Source: Diphasiastrum complanatum (taxonomy: Eukaryota; Streptophyta; Lycopodiopsida; Lycopodiales; Lycopodiaceae). Taken from it: DNA of 64,000 nt. A program made the translations under genes and the position numbers. Location: NCBI GenBank assembly GCA_029204225.1, contig CM055115.1:9489911-9553910 (forward strand), in the 5' to 3' direction. Below, one piece after another: positions 21,976 through 33,465 of this stretch. Each line of letters opens with the position of its first letter. Within the stretch, counting starts at the first letter, position 1. A model generated the notes under the pieces. The model searched no databases. It saw only the letters and a program-made list of their open reading frames with translations, and had not been told where the DNA came from.

Positions 21976-22634
21976 ACTGGTGTGACCCTTTGGCTTTCCA
22001 CGAGGTCAATGGTTACATTTGGGCTTATTCAAAGAGCTACTTCAAGCTAAGTGAGAGGTGCATTGCGGAGTACTCAATCTTTGCCTACCTTAAAGAGCCA
22101 AGAAGGAAATGTATCAAGATCAGGCTGGGACAAGGAGAGAAATCAAGGTGCAGAAGCAACAAGGCATGGAGTGGACCATAAAGTGGGCAATCAAACGATA
22201 AATCCTTTGGCTCAGGGAGCCTTGATACATGTGCGGAACTGATCAAATCTGGATCTCAGGGAGCTCAACACAAAGTGCATCAAGGACAAATCAGGAGCTC
22301 AAAGGAGTTCCAAAGTCGAAAGTCAGAAGCGACAGGGGTGAACATTTCAAAGAAAGGCCTCTGTCACCAGTTAATAAGGTTCTTGGATTTTATGAAAGCG
22401 ATATAAAATCTACGCTTTTCTCAGACAAAGAGATATTTTAAGTTATGTAATTTTTCAGTACAAAGATCTGAGCCTCCAACTTGTGGTGTGCCAGCTTCAA
22501 TGTTAATAAAAAGTGGCCAGTAAATTGAGTACTGTGCCAAGTAGCTTAGATGTATAGTTATTTTTAATTGGGAGACACCTTTACTTTAATTTTACATCTG
22601 ATGAGGACATCAGATTTTATAAAGGTGGGGTGGA

Positions 22635-23857
22635 TGTTGTAAAGCTACCTTTACAAGCTTTACTTCCGACGCCACTGGCGCCATCATTGTCCCCGGCACC
22701 AGCAGCTACCCTACTGCTCCCGGCGCGCGTCGGCGCCGCTCCCAGCGCCACTGTGACCAAAATCCAGCCGGCGCCAAGTTCCTATGGCTGAAAATCTTTG
22801 ATCAGTTCTAGCGAAGTCCAGAGAACTCAGATCGATGTGCAATCACCTCACACGATCTAGGCATGATTAGAAGAAGCCTGGGGATCAATAAAATATAGAG
22901 ACAGAAAAAGACTCTCTAGAGAGAGAAAAATGTGCTTTACCAACCTGGGTAGAGTGCTTGGTATGAGGGGGGGTGCCAAATCCCATCAATACTATAGGGG
23001 AGTGCGGGTTGCGACTCAGGACGAGCTCCAAGCAAGTCTCAGCCTCCCTTGCTAGAATGTTGTCCTGGCACTCGCCTTGGCATGCCAGCTCCCCGAAGAC
23101 TAGGGTTTGTCACACACTTGAAATGTAACCTTCTCATATTTATCAATAAAGTGGGATTTTTCTCAAACTGACTTTGATTACCTTCTGGGTTTCAATATTC
23201 GGTAAAAGCACCAGTTGTAAGGCCGCTTCAAAATTTTTAAATTGGCACATAGCTGAGGGTCATATCCCCGGACGCCGACGGTATGCCGTCGGGACCATTT
23301 GGTCCGTGGTGCCAGCGGTATGCTGTCGGGACCATTTGGTCCAGGAATTTGTTGTCTCCATATCCGTCGGGGCTTGTATTTCTGAGTGTTCCTTGCATGA
23401 ACGTGAATGGGTTAAGCTCTTGGGGAATGGGATCTAACCTATCGGCTAAGTTGGATGGCTTGCTTGGGTGGAAGTTACCTGTTAATGGCTGTCCAGTCTG
23501 GCGTGGCGCCAGGTTGGCTTCCAGCACTCGTGACAAAGCTTTCAGTTGGTTAAGTCTGATGTAAGTCAGACCGCTTGCTTGGATTGGATGTTACTCGTTT
23601 GTAATGAAGCTTCGAGTTGGTTAAGTTTGATGTATGTCGGGCGGCTTGCTTGGAGGGAAGTCACCCACATCGAGACCCTCGATCTGGCATGGCGCCAGGT
23701 TGGATCTCAATGTTGGTTTTCGGAACTTCAAGTTGGTTAAGTCTGATCGTTGTTGGCGTGTTGGCTGCTTGTATGTCAAGTGGGTTTGGATGGCAAGAGT
23801 TGAAGGCTAGGAAGCTAAGTCGTGGTTCCCGGCTCCCTTTGGGATGCATGCGCTACA
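22635..23857 (+). repeat. 3' LTR of the LARD-like element
   Basis: Direct repeat of 18825-20045, preceded by the polypurine tract and followed by the CTATC target duplication. Several GGCGCC motifs of the 5' LTR are decayed here (for example GGCACC), as expected of methylated CpG in silenced LTRs. Confidence 0.92.
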
Positions 23858-23862
23858 CTATC

Positions 23863-25150
23863 TAACGAGCCACGACATAGACAAGGAGAAGGAACCAGCC
23901 ACAGCAGGGCAACGATGAAGAGATGGAAGAGCAGAAAGTGGCTCAGTAACACATCGTTGTCTTCAAAGACTGATACTCTCACAATATGTAGGCCATCTTC
24001 AAAAGGCACATGAAAGCAATGCATTGAATGCATTCACCATTGGCAGGAAGGAAAGAAGTACCTCTATAGACTGCAAGATAGATTCCAGAAGAATGATGGG
24101 TTTCAAGTAACTAGATTCTTCATTCCTTGAAAAGAAACTGCACACAGTTGGCTTCTAGAGGCATTAACAAGCAGAGCTCTTTCAAACATTCAGGCCCTCA
24201 GGGCTCTATGCCTGTGTGTTTTTTTTCTTAAGGGTAAACAAGATAGGGAAATATCCAATGATTTTAACAGGCAGAAAAATGGCCTCAAGCAAAACTAGAG
24301 ATATGTACTCTGCTTTTTGACAGGCCCACGGGGTATTGGATCCCAAACAAATCAATAACTTCTCAGAAAACTAGCAATGAATAGGCTCTGTTCATTGGGC
24401 TTCCCTCAAAACTACTGACAAAGCTTTGAAAGCCTTAGTGATCAGCAATAAACAAGGCAATGACTGCCTTCTTGGATAACAAACAATCTTTAAATAAGTC
24501 ACAGAACCTTGTGAATGTAACAACAAAGCTTTCCACAATTGCAAGCTCTACAGACACAAGATTAATGACAACAATCTACAAGATTAATCCCAGTGCAATC
24601 TACACCCTTCCAAGATCTGCAACCAAATGTTAGAGATGGCAGAAAAAACAATTCACAAATCCACAAACAATGGTAACACAGTGCTAAAGGCTGGGAAACA
24701 GATCAATATCAATGAAAATGAACAGAATTTAGAGTAAAGATCCAACAAAGAAATTAGAGTGGAAGGCACCAGGCAGATCAGCCTCTTCTCCTTTCCTCCT
24801 CCTTGTCTCTGTGGATTGAGCACAAATAGGAAGTGGAAGAGATGGGAGGCACCAAGCACAACAACTTCTACTCCTTCCCTTTCTCTCCAAGCTTCTCTCT
24901 CTCTCTCTCTCCAAGAAGATGACAATGAACAATGGTATGTTGTCCCACATGCCTCCCTATACATAGGGGCTCAATGGGCTGGAGGTGAAAGTTTTTAATA
25001 ACTAGTACTACGAAAATACTTGGCACCTCCTAGTCCCGACAAACTCGAAAACTAGGGGCATAGGCCGCATAAATGACATTTTCATACAACGTAAATTAAC
25101 AAATGAATAGTATTTTAATAGCAGTGCAACCGGCCATTATGGGCCATTTA
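23863..25150. other. No gene recognised
   Basis: The right flank of the LARD element. It has short runs of ordinary AT-rich text and a CT microsatellite at 24893-24911. Short open frames are without domain signals. From about 25020 it approaches the broken end of copia B. Confidence 0.5.
24893..24911. repeat. CT microsatellite
   Basis: A short CT run following GGAGAGAAAGG-type purine-rich text on the other strand. No nearby gene is recognised. Confidence 0.8.
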
Positions 25151-25219
25151 TGCGTCATTTTTAGGCAGTTCTGTGTCAACGTAATAGCGCACGGCGACGA
25201 TTTTTCGTCGAAAATAGTT

Positions 25220-26768
25220 TGAAAAAGAGGTCTTTTTCCCCACAAACAGTACACCAAGCAATCCACTAGAAACATGCTGATGGCTTGATCTAAATGGTTT
25301 CAGGGCCAGTTTATAGACTAGACAGTCTTGACAAGTAGATAATTTGACTTTCCTATCTAAATAGTCAAGATCAACAACAATAGATTGTTTAGACATTTGT
25401 TGTACAAAAGAATAATTTAGGTGACAAAGTCTATAATGCCAAAGTGAACTGTTATTTCTTTGAATAGAAGTACTAAGACCATGACTAGAGGTAGAACAAC
25501 AATGACTTAATCTATACAAGTATCCATGTCTCTTTCCAAGTGCTAGGATCCTGTCTTCCTTATCAACTACTTTACACTCATCAGATTCAAATTCTATTTT
25601 ATGTCCTAGATCTGTAATTCTGCTAACAAAGAGCGAATTTGTAGATAGATTCGGTAGATGCAGTACATTTCAAAGTAGCTTAGATTGATCATTTGCAAAG
25701 CTCGATCTTACTGTACCTTCACCTTTGATATCCTGTGTGCTATTGTTGCCTAGGTGAACATATCGTTTGGTATTGGAAGGCGTATAGGACTCAAAATAGC
25801 CAATATGGCTAGTCATGTGTTGTGTGGCTCTAGAGTTTAGAAACCAGGAGTTGTCGTTGGATGTTCTTTGATGGCTAGTCATTAAGGCATCATTATCCGC
25901 TTATTGAATCGACTGTGGTGCTTCTGTACCTGCATATGCCACTTGTTTCGACTGCCCCTTGCTGTTGTTCTTTTCTTGTAGTATGCGACAATCTTGGATC
26001 TTGTGGTTGGTTCATTGGAATATGTGTAGAACAGCTAATTCTTTGTCGGCTAGTTTGACTGCTCTTGACGCTGTGTCGGTTCATGATTTAGCTTTGGTTG
26101 CTTTGGGCCTTTCTTCTTTTGCTTAGTTGAGCCTTTGTTGGTGTATAAGACATGAGAGTCAACACTTGAGGAACCATAGACTTTGTTCCTTCTGCTCTCT
26201 TCCTAAAACAACATTGTCATGACTTTTGAAAGAGTCAATTCAGGGTGTGTCAAGATGATCATCACCCAGCTGTCGTATGAGCTTGGAAAGCTTGAAAGTA
26301 GTGTCATTACTACATCTTGATCATCTATGACAAATCCAAAAGTGGCCATTTGCTTTAGCAGGTTCTTGAACTGGTTGATGTGATTCTGTAGGGAATCTTC
26401 GTTGGTCATCTTGAGGGAGAAAATGTTCTTTCTAAGATGTACCTTGGAAGCTACGTCGCGCACATCGTATAGAGTGCTCAAGATGTCCCAGAATTCCTTG
26501 GAGATATGAGCTTCATACACATGGCCGATTTGAGTGTCTGATATATTGAGGATGATCAGTGCAAAGGCTTTGCCATCCTTCAGCTTCCATCAAGAGATTG
26601 CAGCATCGTCAGCTTTGTTTCTAACCTCTACACCTATAACAACGTCATAAAATTTCTTAGCCATTAGCACAGTTCTCATCTTAAATTTCTATAGATGGTG
26701 ATTGGCTCCATCAAGCTTGTCCATGATAGGACTGGCTTTCCCTTGGAAATCCAGGTGGATATTAGTCT
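25220..26768 (-). pseudogene. Copia B gag, protease and GAG-pre-integrase
   Basis: Minus strand, start near 26762. Gag reads SKEFWDILSTLYDVRDVASK and HINQFKNLLKQMATFGFVID. The TGA before WKLKDG is present near 26593. The protease reads SWFLNSRATQHMTSHIGYFE near 25840, where the catalytic Asp is Asn and the Gly is Arg. GAG-pre-integrase reads SSLWHYRLCHLNYSFVQQMS near 25430. Beyond HQHVSSGLLGVL it is cut at about 25220 and joined to unassigned text. Confidence 0.88.
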
Positions 26769-26772
26769 AAGC

Positions 26773-27053
26773 GATAGTAATAACTATCAGTGAATTGAGA
26801 ATGAAAATAGACTAACTCACTAACTTCACTTCATTCCATTTCAAAGAAATATGCGAGAGAAAATGCTCTTTATATAGCCTAGTAGTTGTTCTAAATATGA
26901 AATAGTCATCTTAAGTTCCATAACCACTTTTGAAAAGGATCATAATAATATATGGACTCTAGGTCGAAATGAAAATCGACCATGGATCGATTTGATCTTT
27001 GACCTGGTATCGGAATACACTTAACCTATTCTAAGCTCATTCTTTTTATCACA
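26773..27053 (-). mobile_element. Copia B LTR, internally deleted
   Basis: Starts TGTGATAAAAAGAATGAGC on the minus strand, skipping about 70 bp found after TGTGATAACATGG in other copies. It keeps the TATA box (GGCTATATAAAGAG near 26873). Its gag follows at about 26762. Confidence 0.7.
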
Positions 27054-27162
27054 TGTCCTCATCCTCAGATTAAGCAAGTCCTCCAAATGTAGATAAAAAG
27101 TTGTAATGTGCTCCTTCCAAAAATCTATTAAAGTTTGAATATGAAAATTTGGGACACTATCT
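27054..27162 (-). pseudogene. Copia B 3' tail fused in frame to copia A integrase
   Basis: Reads VPNFHIQTLIDFWKEHITTF and HLEDLLNLRMRTCD. It continues without a stop from the copia A integrase frame (..KIKVLRSD at about 27165), so a chimeric 321-residue frame spans the junction and ends at 27021 inside the copia B LTR. Confidence 0.7.
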
Positions 27163-28883
27163 GATCTTAGAACTTTGATCTTCCTACCTGTCTGATTTTC
27201 GACCAATGCTTTGAAGCTCTTGAAGTTATCAAATGCATCTGATTTCTTCTTCAAGAAGTAGATCCACGTCTTACGTGACATATAATCAATAAAGGTCATG
27301 AAATAGAAGGCTTTACCTAAGGACATGGTCCTCATAGGCCCGCATAAATCTGTGTGGATTAAATCCAAAATGTTCTTTGCTCTTGCAACACCCCCTTTAT
27401 TGGACTTCTCTCGATGCTGCTTCCCATATACACAGGATTCGCACATCGATTTCAAGTGATCTTCTATGGTAGGCAATCCTGTTACCATCTCCAATTTTCT
27501 CATCAAACTGAGGCTTCCCAAGTTCAAGTGACCAAGCCTCTTATGCCACAACTCAGTTTGCGATGGAATGGACGATACAAGTCCGTGTTGCCCCTTAATT
27601 GTAGCATTCAACCTGTACAATTTTGTATTGGGCTCTCTTACTCCATCCGCAATAACTTTGAACTTTTGGTTCACATCCCTCACAAAGCAACGATCCTGGG
27701 CGAATTCCACTTTCAACTTTTGATCAGTAATGACTCCAACAGAAAGTAGATTTTTCTTCACACCTGGTACATAAAGTACCTCCCTGATCATCCTACTTTT
27801 GCCATCAAGTAGTTGGATTGAAATGGTGCCTATTCCCTTGATCTTGCACACCTCACCATTTGCTTGTGAAACAGATGTTCCATTATCCGACACCTTCAAA
27901 CTACTGAACCAATTCTTGTTACCTGTCATGTGTCTTGTGGCTCCCAAGTCAATATACCATGCTTGATCATCTTGATTAGATGACAATGCAGATATGAAGA
28001 TGCTAGAGTCTTCAATCTCACCCTCATCGACAAGGTTACCTGCTTGTTTTGGTTTCCCCTTGACTTGTACCGCTAGGAATTTGCAACATTCACTCTTCTA
28101 ATGGCCCTTTTTACCACAATGGAAGCACTTGCCTTTCTTCTTAGTTTTACTGGAAGATCCCTCGTCCTCTTGAGACTTGGCAAATTGCTGCTTAGACTTC
28201 TTCTTGCCCTTGCCCTTGCCTTGTTTTTGGCGTGTCGCAAGTGCCTGATCGTCAGTATGTTGACGTCTAGCTTTCACCATTTCTCGTCATTGCTCTTCCT
28301 GCATCAAGATTTCCGTGAGCTCGTCAAAGGTTGGCAATCTTTCTGTTGATGCTATTCCGCTCACAAACATCTGATAGGGTTCTACAATGCCACACAATGC
28401 ATTGTGCACCAGCTCCATGTCACGTATGCGCTCACCAATAGAATGCAGTTCATCTCTCATTGTCTTGATTCTGATCATGTACATTTGAATGTTCTCTCCT
28501 TGCTCCATGCAGGCACTATTCAACTTTGACTTCAGAAACATGATTCTTGACGGATTTGACATCTCAAACTGCTCCTTTAGCACATCCCATGCCTGTCTGG
28601 GTGTCACAGCATCACAAATGTGGGTAATGATGTGATCCTTCACTGACAAGTTAATGAAGGTCAAAGCTTTCCTCATCTTTTTGTCGAACACTTTGATATC
28701 TGCTTCATTTGGCGGCCTTCTCTCATCACCTGTGACGACTTCCCACACGTCTTTCTCCATCAATATGTTTTTCATTTTGAATTTCCACACTGCATAGTTA
28801 GAAATCCCGTCCAATTTGCTACTTTCACTCAAAATGGCCTCTCCCATGTTTGATATCGCAAAACTGCTTAAAACTTCTGCCAT
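27163..28883 (-). pseudogene. Copia A gag-protease-integrase (5' half), nearly open
   Basis: One frame from MAEVLSSFAISNMGEAILSE (28883) to the integrase, broken only by TGA at 28284-28286 and TAG at 28099-28101. Gag shows NYAVWKFKMKNILMEKDVW and the UBN2 helices. The zinc knuckle is CFHCGKKGH-stop-KSEC, so the TAG replaces one residue within it. The protease reads AWYIDLGATRHMTGNKNWF, with Leu in place of the usual Ser/Thr after Asp. GAG-pre-integrase is ELWHKRLGHLNLGSLSLM, and the integrase start is DLIHTDLCGPMRTMSLGKAF. The rest of integrase, RT and RNase H are gone. Confidence 0.92.
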
Positions 28884-30037
28884 AGGCTAAAAACAGTATG
28901 TCGAGGCCAACAATGATGTGAGAAGTTGAAAATAGTGACCTGCACTTCTGGCGTACTCCGAACACTTTCTCCGCTGCAATCACTCTGTTTTGCTGTATCG
29001 TACTTGCAGGTACAGTCTGGGTGCCCTTCGTTTGGAGGTTATAGCCTTTCGTTTGGGTCAAAACAGACAAAGGACCCCAAAATAGGGACTTTTCTAGTTT
29101 TTGAACTGTTTCTTCACCTTGAAGAAACTCCACTCTTCACTTGTGAAGGGACCCAGCTCCAATTTCAGTATGAAAATATTTATTGAAGTTGAAGGCTAAA
29201 ATGCACTTCACTTCTTCAGGGCCCTCTTCAACAACCCTTCAGACTCCATCCAATGGCTGAATCGGATCCAACTGTGGATATCCCTTCTAGGTAGCACAAT
29301 CTGAGCCGTCGATCTTGTAACTCCTCTATCCAACGGATCTGGTGCACCAATGGAGAGTCTTGTAGACACTATCCACTTAGAAACGCCATGCTCTCACCCT
29401 GGTTCCATGCGCGAACAGTCCGCGACCTCCCTGTCTACGGCCACGCCTCCCCACACTCATTTTTGTTTGATCTAACTCGCCTCTAGATCAATTTGAGAAC
29501 GATTTGAGGCCTGGAGCAGGGTCGCCCTACTGATTCCAAGTCTGTAGAGTGTTCACTCAAGAAATTCCGTGGAGAAACGGTGATTCTAGCTCAACTTGAC
29601 AAAGTGGCTTTTTTTTCACCTTTTACCGCAAATCTGCTAGGTTAATTGTCTGGAGACAAATCTCTGACATAAACATCAGAATCTCTCCATGGCTGGTTAA
29701 CAATGTGATTAGCTTTCTTCCTGACCTTATGGCATCCAAAATGGTGCACAAACAATGAAGAAATCACCAGTTATGTATAAAAATCGTAACCCCAAACCCG
29801 GTTTCAATTTTCAGCTGGCTTCAAAATTGTCAAATTTTCACCAAATTTTTCCCTGTTTGATGCTATGCACAGGCTAATAGTCCCTCTGCTGAGCTTAGCA
29901 AGCCTCTAGAAACTAGAAACCATGCACCAGTGCTTCTATTTCCGTCTTCAACCCGCCGTAAATCCCGAACTCTCAGAAGACAGTTCTCCCGAAGCTCTCT
30001 TCAACGGCAAAGTTGTACTGTGTACACTCCCTGTACA
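28884..30037 (-). other. Copia A leader between primer site and gag
   Basis: About 1.15 kb of untranslated leader on the minus strand, long for a copia element. No convincing open frame is present. Part of it (29454-30037) recurs at 56964-57553 in the spacer of the large inverted duplication. Confidence 0.65.
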
Positions 30038-30049
30038 GCTCTGATACCA
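30038..30049 (-). other. Copia A primer binding site, initiator tRNA(Met)
   Basis: TGGTATCAGAGC on the minus strand, 1-2 bp from the LTR end ..AAATTCTAAG. The same site occurs near 57548-57559 in the spacer copy. Confidence 0.9.
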
Positions 30050-30290
30050 ACTTAGAATTTGCATTGAACAAGAACACAGATCATGCTACACAGTAACACA
30101 GACAGAAAACACTCTCCACAACAAGCTCACATAGCAACTGTATTTCTCAAAATGAAATTACACTGTACATATAGTTGTTCACTCAGGCAGCCCATGCAAG
30201 ACCCAGGTTGCCGTTGGCGGGAGGCATGTCCCGTCCACTGATAGGACCCACAGTACAGTAACACAGTGATTCTACTTTAATTCTAACTCA
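30050..30290 (-). mobile_element. Copia A 5' LTR
   Basis: About 240 bp on the minus strand, with mirrored ends TTAGAATT.. and ..AATTCTAA next to the primer site. Which flanking bases belong to the LTR is uncertain by a few positions. Its upstream side (30291-30297) is joined to copia B gag, not to unique DNA. Partial copies are 31300-31475 (inverted) and 57560-57735. Confidence 0.75.
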
Positions 30291-30296
30291 AAGGAC

Positions 30297-30487
30297 CTTC
30301 AGCTTCCATCGAGATATTGCAACATCGTCAGCTTTGTTTCTTACCTCTGCACCTATAAAACCGTCATACAATTCCTGAGCCATTAGCACAGTTCTCATCT
30401 TAAATTTCTACATATGGTAATTGGCTCCATCAAGCTTGTCCATGATAGCACTGGCTTTCCCTTGGAAATCCAAGTGGATATTAGTCT
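30297..30487 (-). pseudogene. Copia B gag N-terminus with intact Arg codon
   Basis: Minus strand from about 30482: gag start (FQGKASAIMDKLDGAN), then the same helix as other copies, ending AISRWKLK. Here the codon read TGA in four other copies is CGA. It is truncated at the copia A LTR. Confidence 0.75.
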
Positions 30488-30491
30488 AAGC

Positions 30492-30855
30492 GATACCAAT
30501 AACTATCAGTGACTTGAGAATGAAAATAGACTAACTCACTAACTTCACTTCATTCCATTTCAAAGAAATATGCGAGAACAAATGCTCTTTATATAGCCTC
30601 GTGGCTGTTCTAACTATGAAATATCCGTCTTAAGTTCCATAACCACTTTTGGCAAGGATCATAATAACATAAGGACTCTGGGTCGAAATGAAAATTGACC
30701 ATGGATCGATTTGATCTTCGACCTGGTATCAAAATACACTTAATCTATTCTAAGCTCATTCTTTTTTAAACAACAAACAAACTATCATAAGAAATAATTA
30801 TTTTGCATTATGTAGATCGAAATAAGAGGCAAGTAGATCATGCCATGTTATCACA
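30492..30855 (-). mobile_element. Copia B LTR, full length
   Basis: 364 bp on the minus strand from TGTGATAACATGG to ..TTGGTATCG, TATA box TATATAAA near 30590. At its end TTGGTATCGC resembles a decayed TTGGTATCAGAGC primer site. Confidence 0.72.
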
Positions 30856-31285
30856 TGTCCTCATCCTCAGATTGAGCAGGTCCTCCAAATGTAGATGAAT
30901 TGTTGTAATGTGCTCCTTCCAAAAATCTATAAAAGTTTGAATATGAAGATTTGAGACTGCGCAAATGGATACGATATCATTGTTGTAATCTATACAAAAA
31001 TTCGCACTCGATGTTGAAAAGAAAATGACCAGTCTCTATTGTTGCATCGATCATCAATTGTTGTTTTGGGGTACATCTTTGCTTGTCGATGTCCCAGCTA
31101 CTTCAGTTTGTATGTGAACAAAGTTATAACATGAATTGCATCCGAAGAATCACTTGACGTAGCAGAACTTTTCTTCTTGAGCATGTGTAAAGAGGGTACA
31201 TCTTTTTCGTAAGTGACCCGTACTCGAGTCTTCCATATAACAACTGCACATTATATAAGGTTTTGCCTATAAATCTACCCACGAG
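30856..31285 (-). pseudogene. Copia B 3' tail and rearranged zinc-knuckle segment
   Basis: Minus strand, in order: a knuckle-like segment (LLYGRLEYGSLTKKMY in one frame, CTLFTHAQEEK in another), HIQTEVAGTSTSKDVPQNN, then LIHLHLEDLLNLRMRTCD-type tail leading to the LTR. Same arrangement as 11433-11691 plus 10360-10571 and 57740-58060 plus 58965-59176. Confidence 0.55.
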
Positions 31286-31299
31286 GCAAGTCGATGGGA

Positions 31300-31475
31300 C
31301 ATGCATCCCGCCAATGGCAACTTGGATCATGCATGGGTTGCCTGAGTGAACAACTATATGTACAGTGTAATTTCATTTTGAGAAATACAGTTGCTATGTG
31401 AGCTTTCTGTGGAGAGTGTTTTCTGTCTGTGTTACTGTGTAGCATGATCTGTGTTCCTGTGCAAAGCAAATTCTA
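31300..31475 (+). mobile_element. Copia A LTR fragment, 3' part
   Basis: Matches the copia A LTR, plus orientation, from CCCGCCAATGGCAACTTGG to ..AAATTCTAAG at 31475. The next base starts copia B gag in mid-gene (TCTTTGCGCTGATC). The join at the exact LTR end suggests template switching rather than ordinary insertion. Confidence 0.75.
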
Positions 31476-33465
31476 AGTCTTTGCGCTGATCATCCTCAAT
31501 ATATCAGACACTCAAATCGGCCATGTGTATGAAGCTCAGATCTCCAAGGAAGTCTGGGACATCTTGAGCACTCTGTACGATGTGCGCGACATAGCTTCCA
31601 AGCTACATCTAACAAAGAACATTTTCTCGCTCGAGATGACCAACGAGATTCCCTATAGAATCACATCAACCAGTTCAAGAACCTGCTAAAGCAAATGGCC
31701 ACTTTTGGTTCTGTCATAGATGATCAAGATGTAGTAATGACACTACTTTCAAGCTTTAAAAGCTCATACGACAGTTGGGTGATGATCATCTTGACACATC
31801 CTGAATTGACTCTTTCAAGAGTCATGACAATGTTGTGTTAGGAAGAGAGGAGAAGGAACAAAGTCTCTGGTTCCTCAAGTGTCGACTCTCATGCCTTATA
31901 CACGAACAAAGGCTGAACTCAGCAAAAGAAGAAAGGCCCAAAGCAACCAAAGCTAAATCATGAACCGACACAGCGTCAAGAGCAGTCAAACTAGCCGACA
32001 AAGAGGTAGCTATTCTGCACATATTCCGGTGAACCAACCACAAGATCCAGATTGTCGCATACTGCAAGAAAATAACAACAGCAAGGGGTAGTCGAAACAG
32101 GTGACAAATGCAGGTACAGAAGCACCACAGTCGATTCAAGAATCGGATAATGATGCCTTAATGACTAGCCATCAAAAAACATCCAACAACAACTCCTGGT
32201 TTCTGAACTCCGAAGCCACACAGCAAATGAGTAGCCATATTGGCTATTTCGAGTCCTATACGCCTTCCAATACCAAATGATATGTTCACATGGGCAACAA
32301 TAGCACACATGCTATCAAAGGTGAAGGTACAGTAAGATTGAGCTTTGCAAACGATCAATCTAAGCTACTTTGAAATGTACTGCATGTACCAAATCTATCT
32401 ACAAATTTGATCTTTGTTAGTGGAATTACAGATCTAGGACATAAAGTAGAAATTGAATCCGATGAGTGTAAAGTAGTTAATAGGAAAGACAAGATCCTAG
32501 CACTCGGAAAGAGACATGGATACTTGTATAGATTAAATCATTGTTGTTCTACCTCTAGTCAGGCTCTTAGTACTTCTATTCAAAGAAATAACAGTTCACT
32601 TTGGCATTATAGACTTTGTCACCTAAATTATTCTTTTGTACAACAAATGTCTAAACCATCTATTGTTGTTGAGCTCAACTATCCAGATAGGAAAGTCAAA
32701 TTATCTACTTTGTCTAGTTTGTAAACTGGCCATGAAACCATTTAGATCAAGCCATCAGCATGTTTCTAGCGGATTGCTTAGTGTACTTTATCAAGAAGAA
32801 GTCAAAAGCTTTCAATTGTTTCAGAATCTTCAAGGAGCATGCAGAGAAAGAAATTGGCAGACAAATCAAAGCCCTGAGGTCCAATAATGGTGGAGAGTAC
32901 ATCTCTACTAAATTCAAGGAGTACTGCCAGAGCCAAGGCATTGAACAACAGTTTATCACTCCTTATTTGCCTCAATCTAATGGCTTAGCCGAGAGGAAGA
33001 ATCGTACCCTGGTAGAGTCAGCCAAATGTATGCTGGCACATGAATCTTTGTTGCAGAGCTTCTGGGTTGAAGCTGTCTCCATTGCAGCCTACGTCCAAAA
33101 CAAATGTTCGACTAAGGCCCTCATAGGAAAAACACCACATGAGGTTTGGACAGGATCTAAGGCTTCAATGAAGAACCTTCGAGTGTTCGGATGCATCACC
33201 TATGCGCACATCCCGAAGGAGACGAGGAAGAAATTCAACTTCCGAGGTCTCAAGACCATCCTTACTGGATACACTTCATCTGACCAAGCTATATGACTTC
33301 GATACCTAGCAGATTTTACTCAGTAGGGATACGGTCTTTATCGACGATCAATTTCACGATTTCAAAGGCAAATGCAAAGTTCCATGCAAACCTTCGATGC
33401 CTTTGCCTCCGATACGACAATTCGAGCCTCGGGCTCAAGCGTGCCTATAATCAATGGACTACCCC
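31476..33465 (+). pseudogene. Copia B gag, protease, GAG-pre-integrase and integrase
   Basis: Gag from mid-gene (31476-31850) with several frameshifts. Protease near 32190 reads SWFLNSEATQQMSSHIGYFE. Pre-integrase reads SSLWHYRLCHLNYSFVQQMS near 32600. The integrase lacks the segment with the first catalytic Asp: HQHVSSGLL is joined directly to VYFIKKKSKAFNCFRIFKE near 32775. The second Asp is Asn (LRSNNGGEY). The Glu is kept (GLAERKNRTLVES). The C-terminal part is KTPHEVWTGSKASMKNLRVF. At 33466 it is replaced by repeat R. Confidence 0.9.

Larger units (their letters stand above)
18825..23857 (+). mobile_element. Complete non-autonomous LTR retrotransposon (LARD-like)
   Basis: Two direct LTRs of 1221 and 1223 bp start TGTTGTAAAGC and end GCGCTACA. 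They enclose 2589 bp without gag or pol. The primer site for initiator tRNA(Met) lies 2 bp after the 5' LTR, and a polypurine tract (AAAGGTGGGGTGGA, 22621-22634) lies next to the 3' LTR. A 5-bp target duplication CTATC flanks it at 18820-18824 and 23858-23862. The LTRs differ at roughly 5 percent of positions by eye, so insertion is old but the structure is whole. It needs proteins from another element. Confidence 0.93.
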
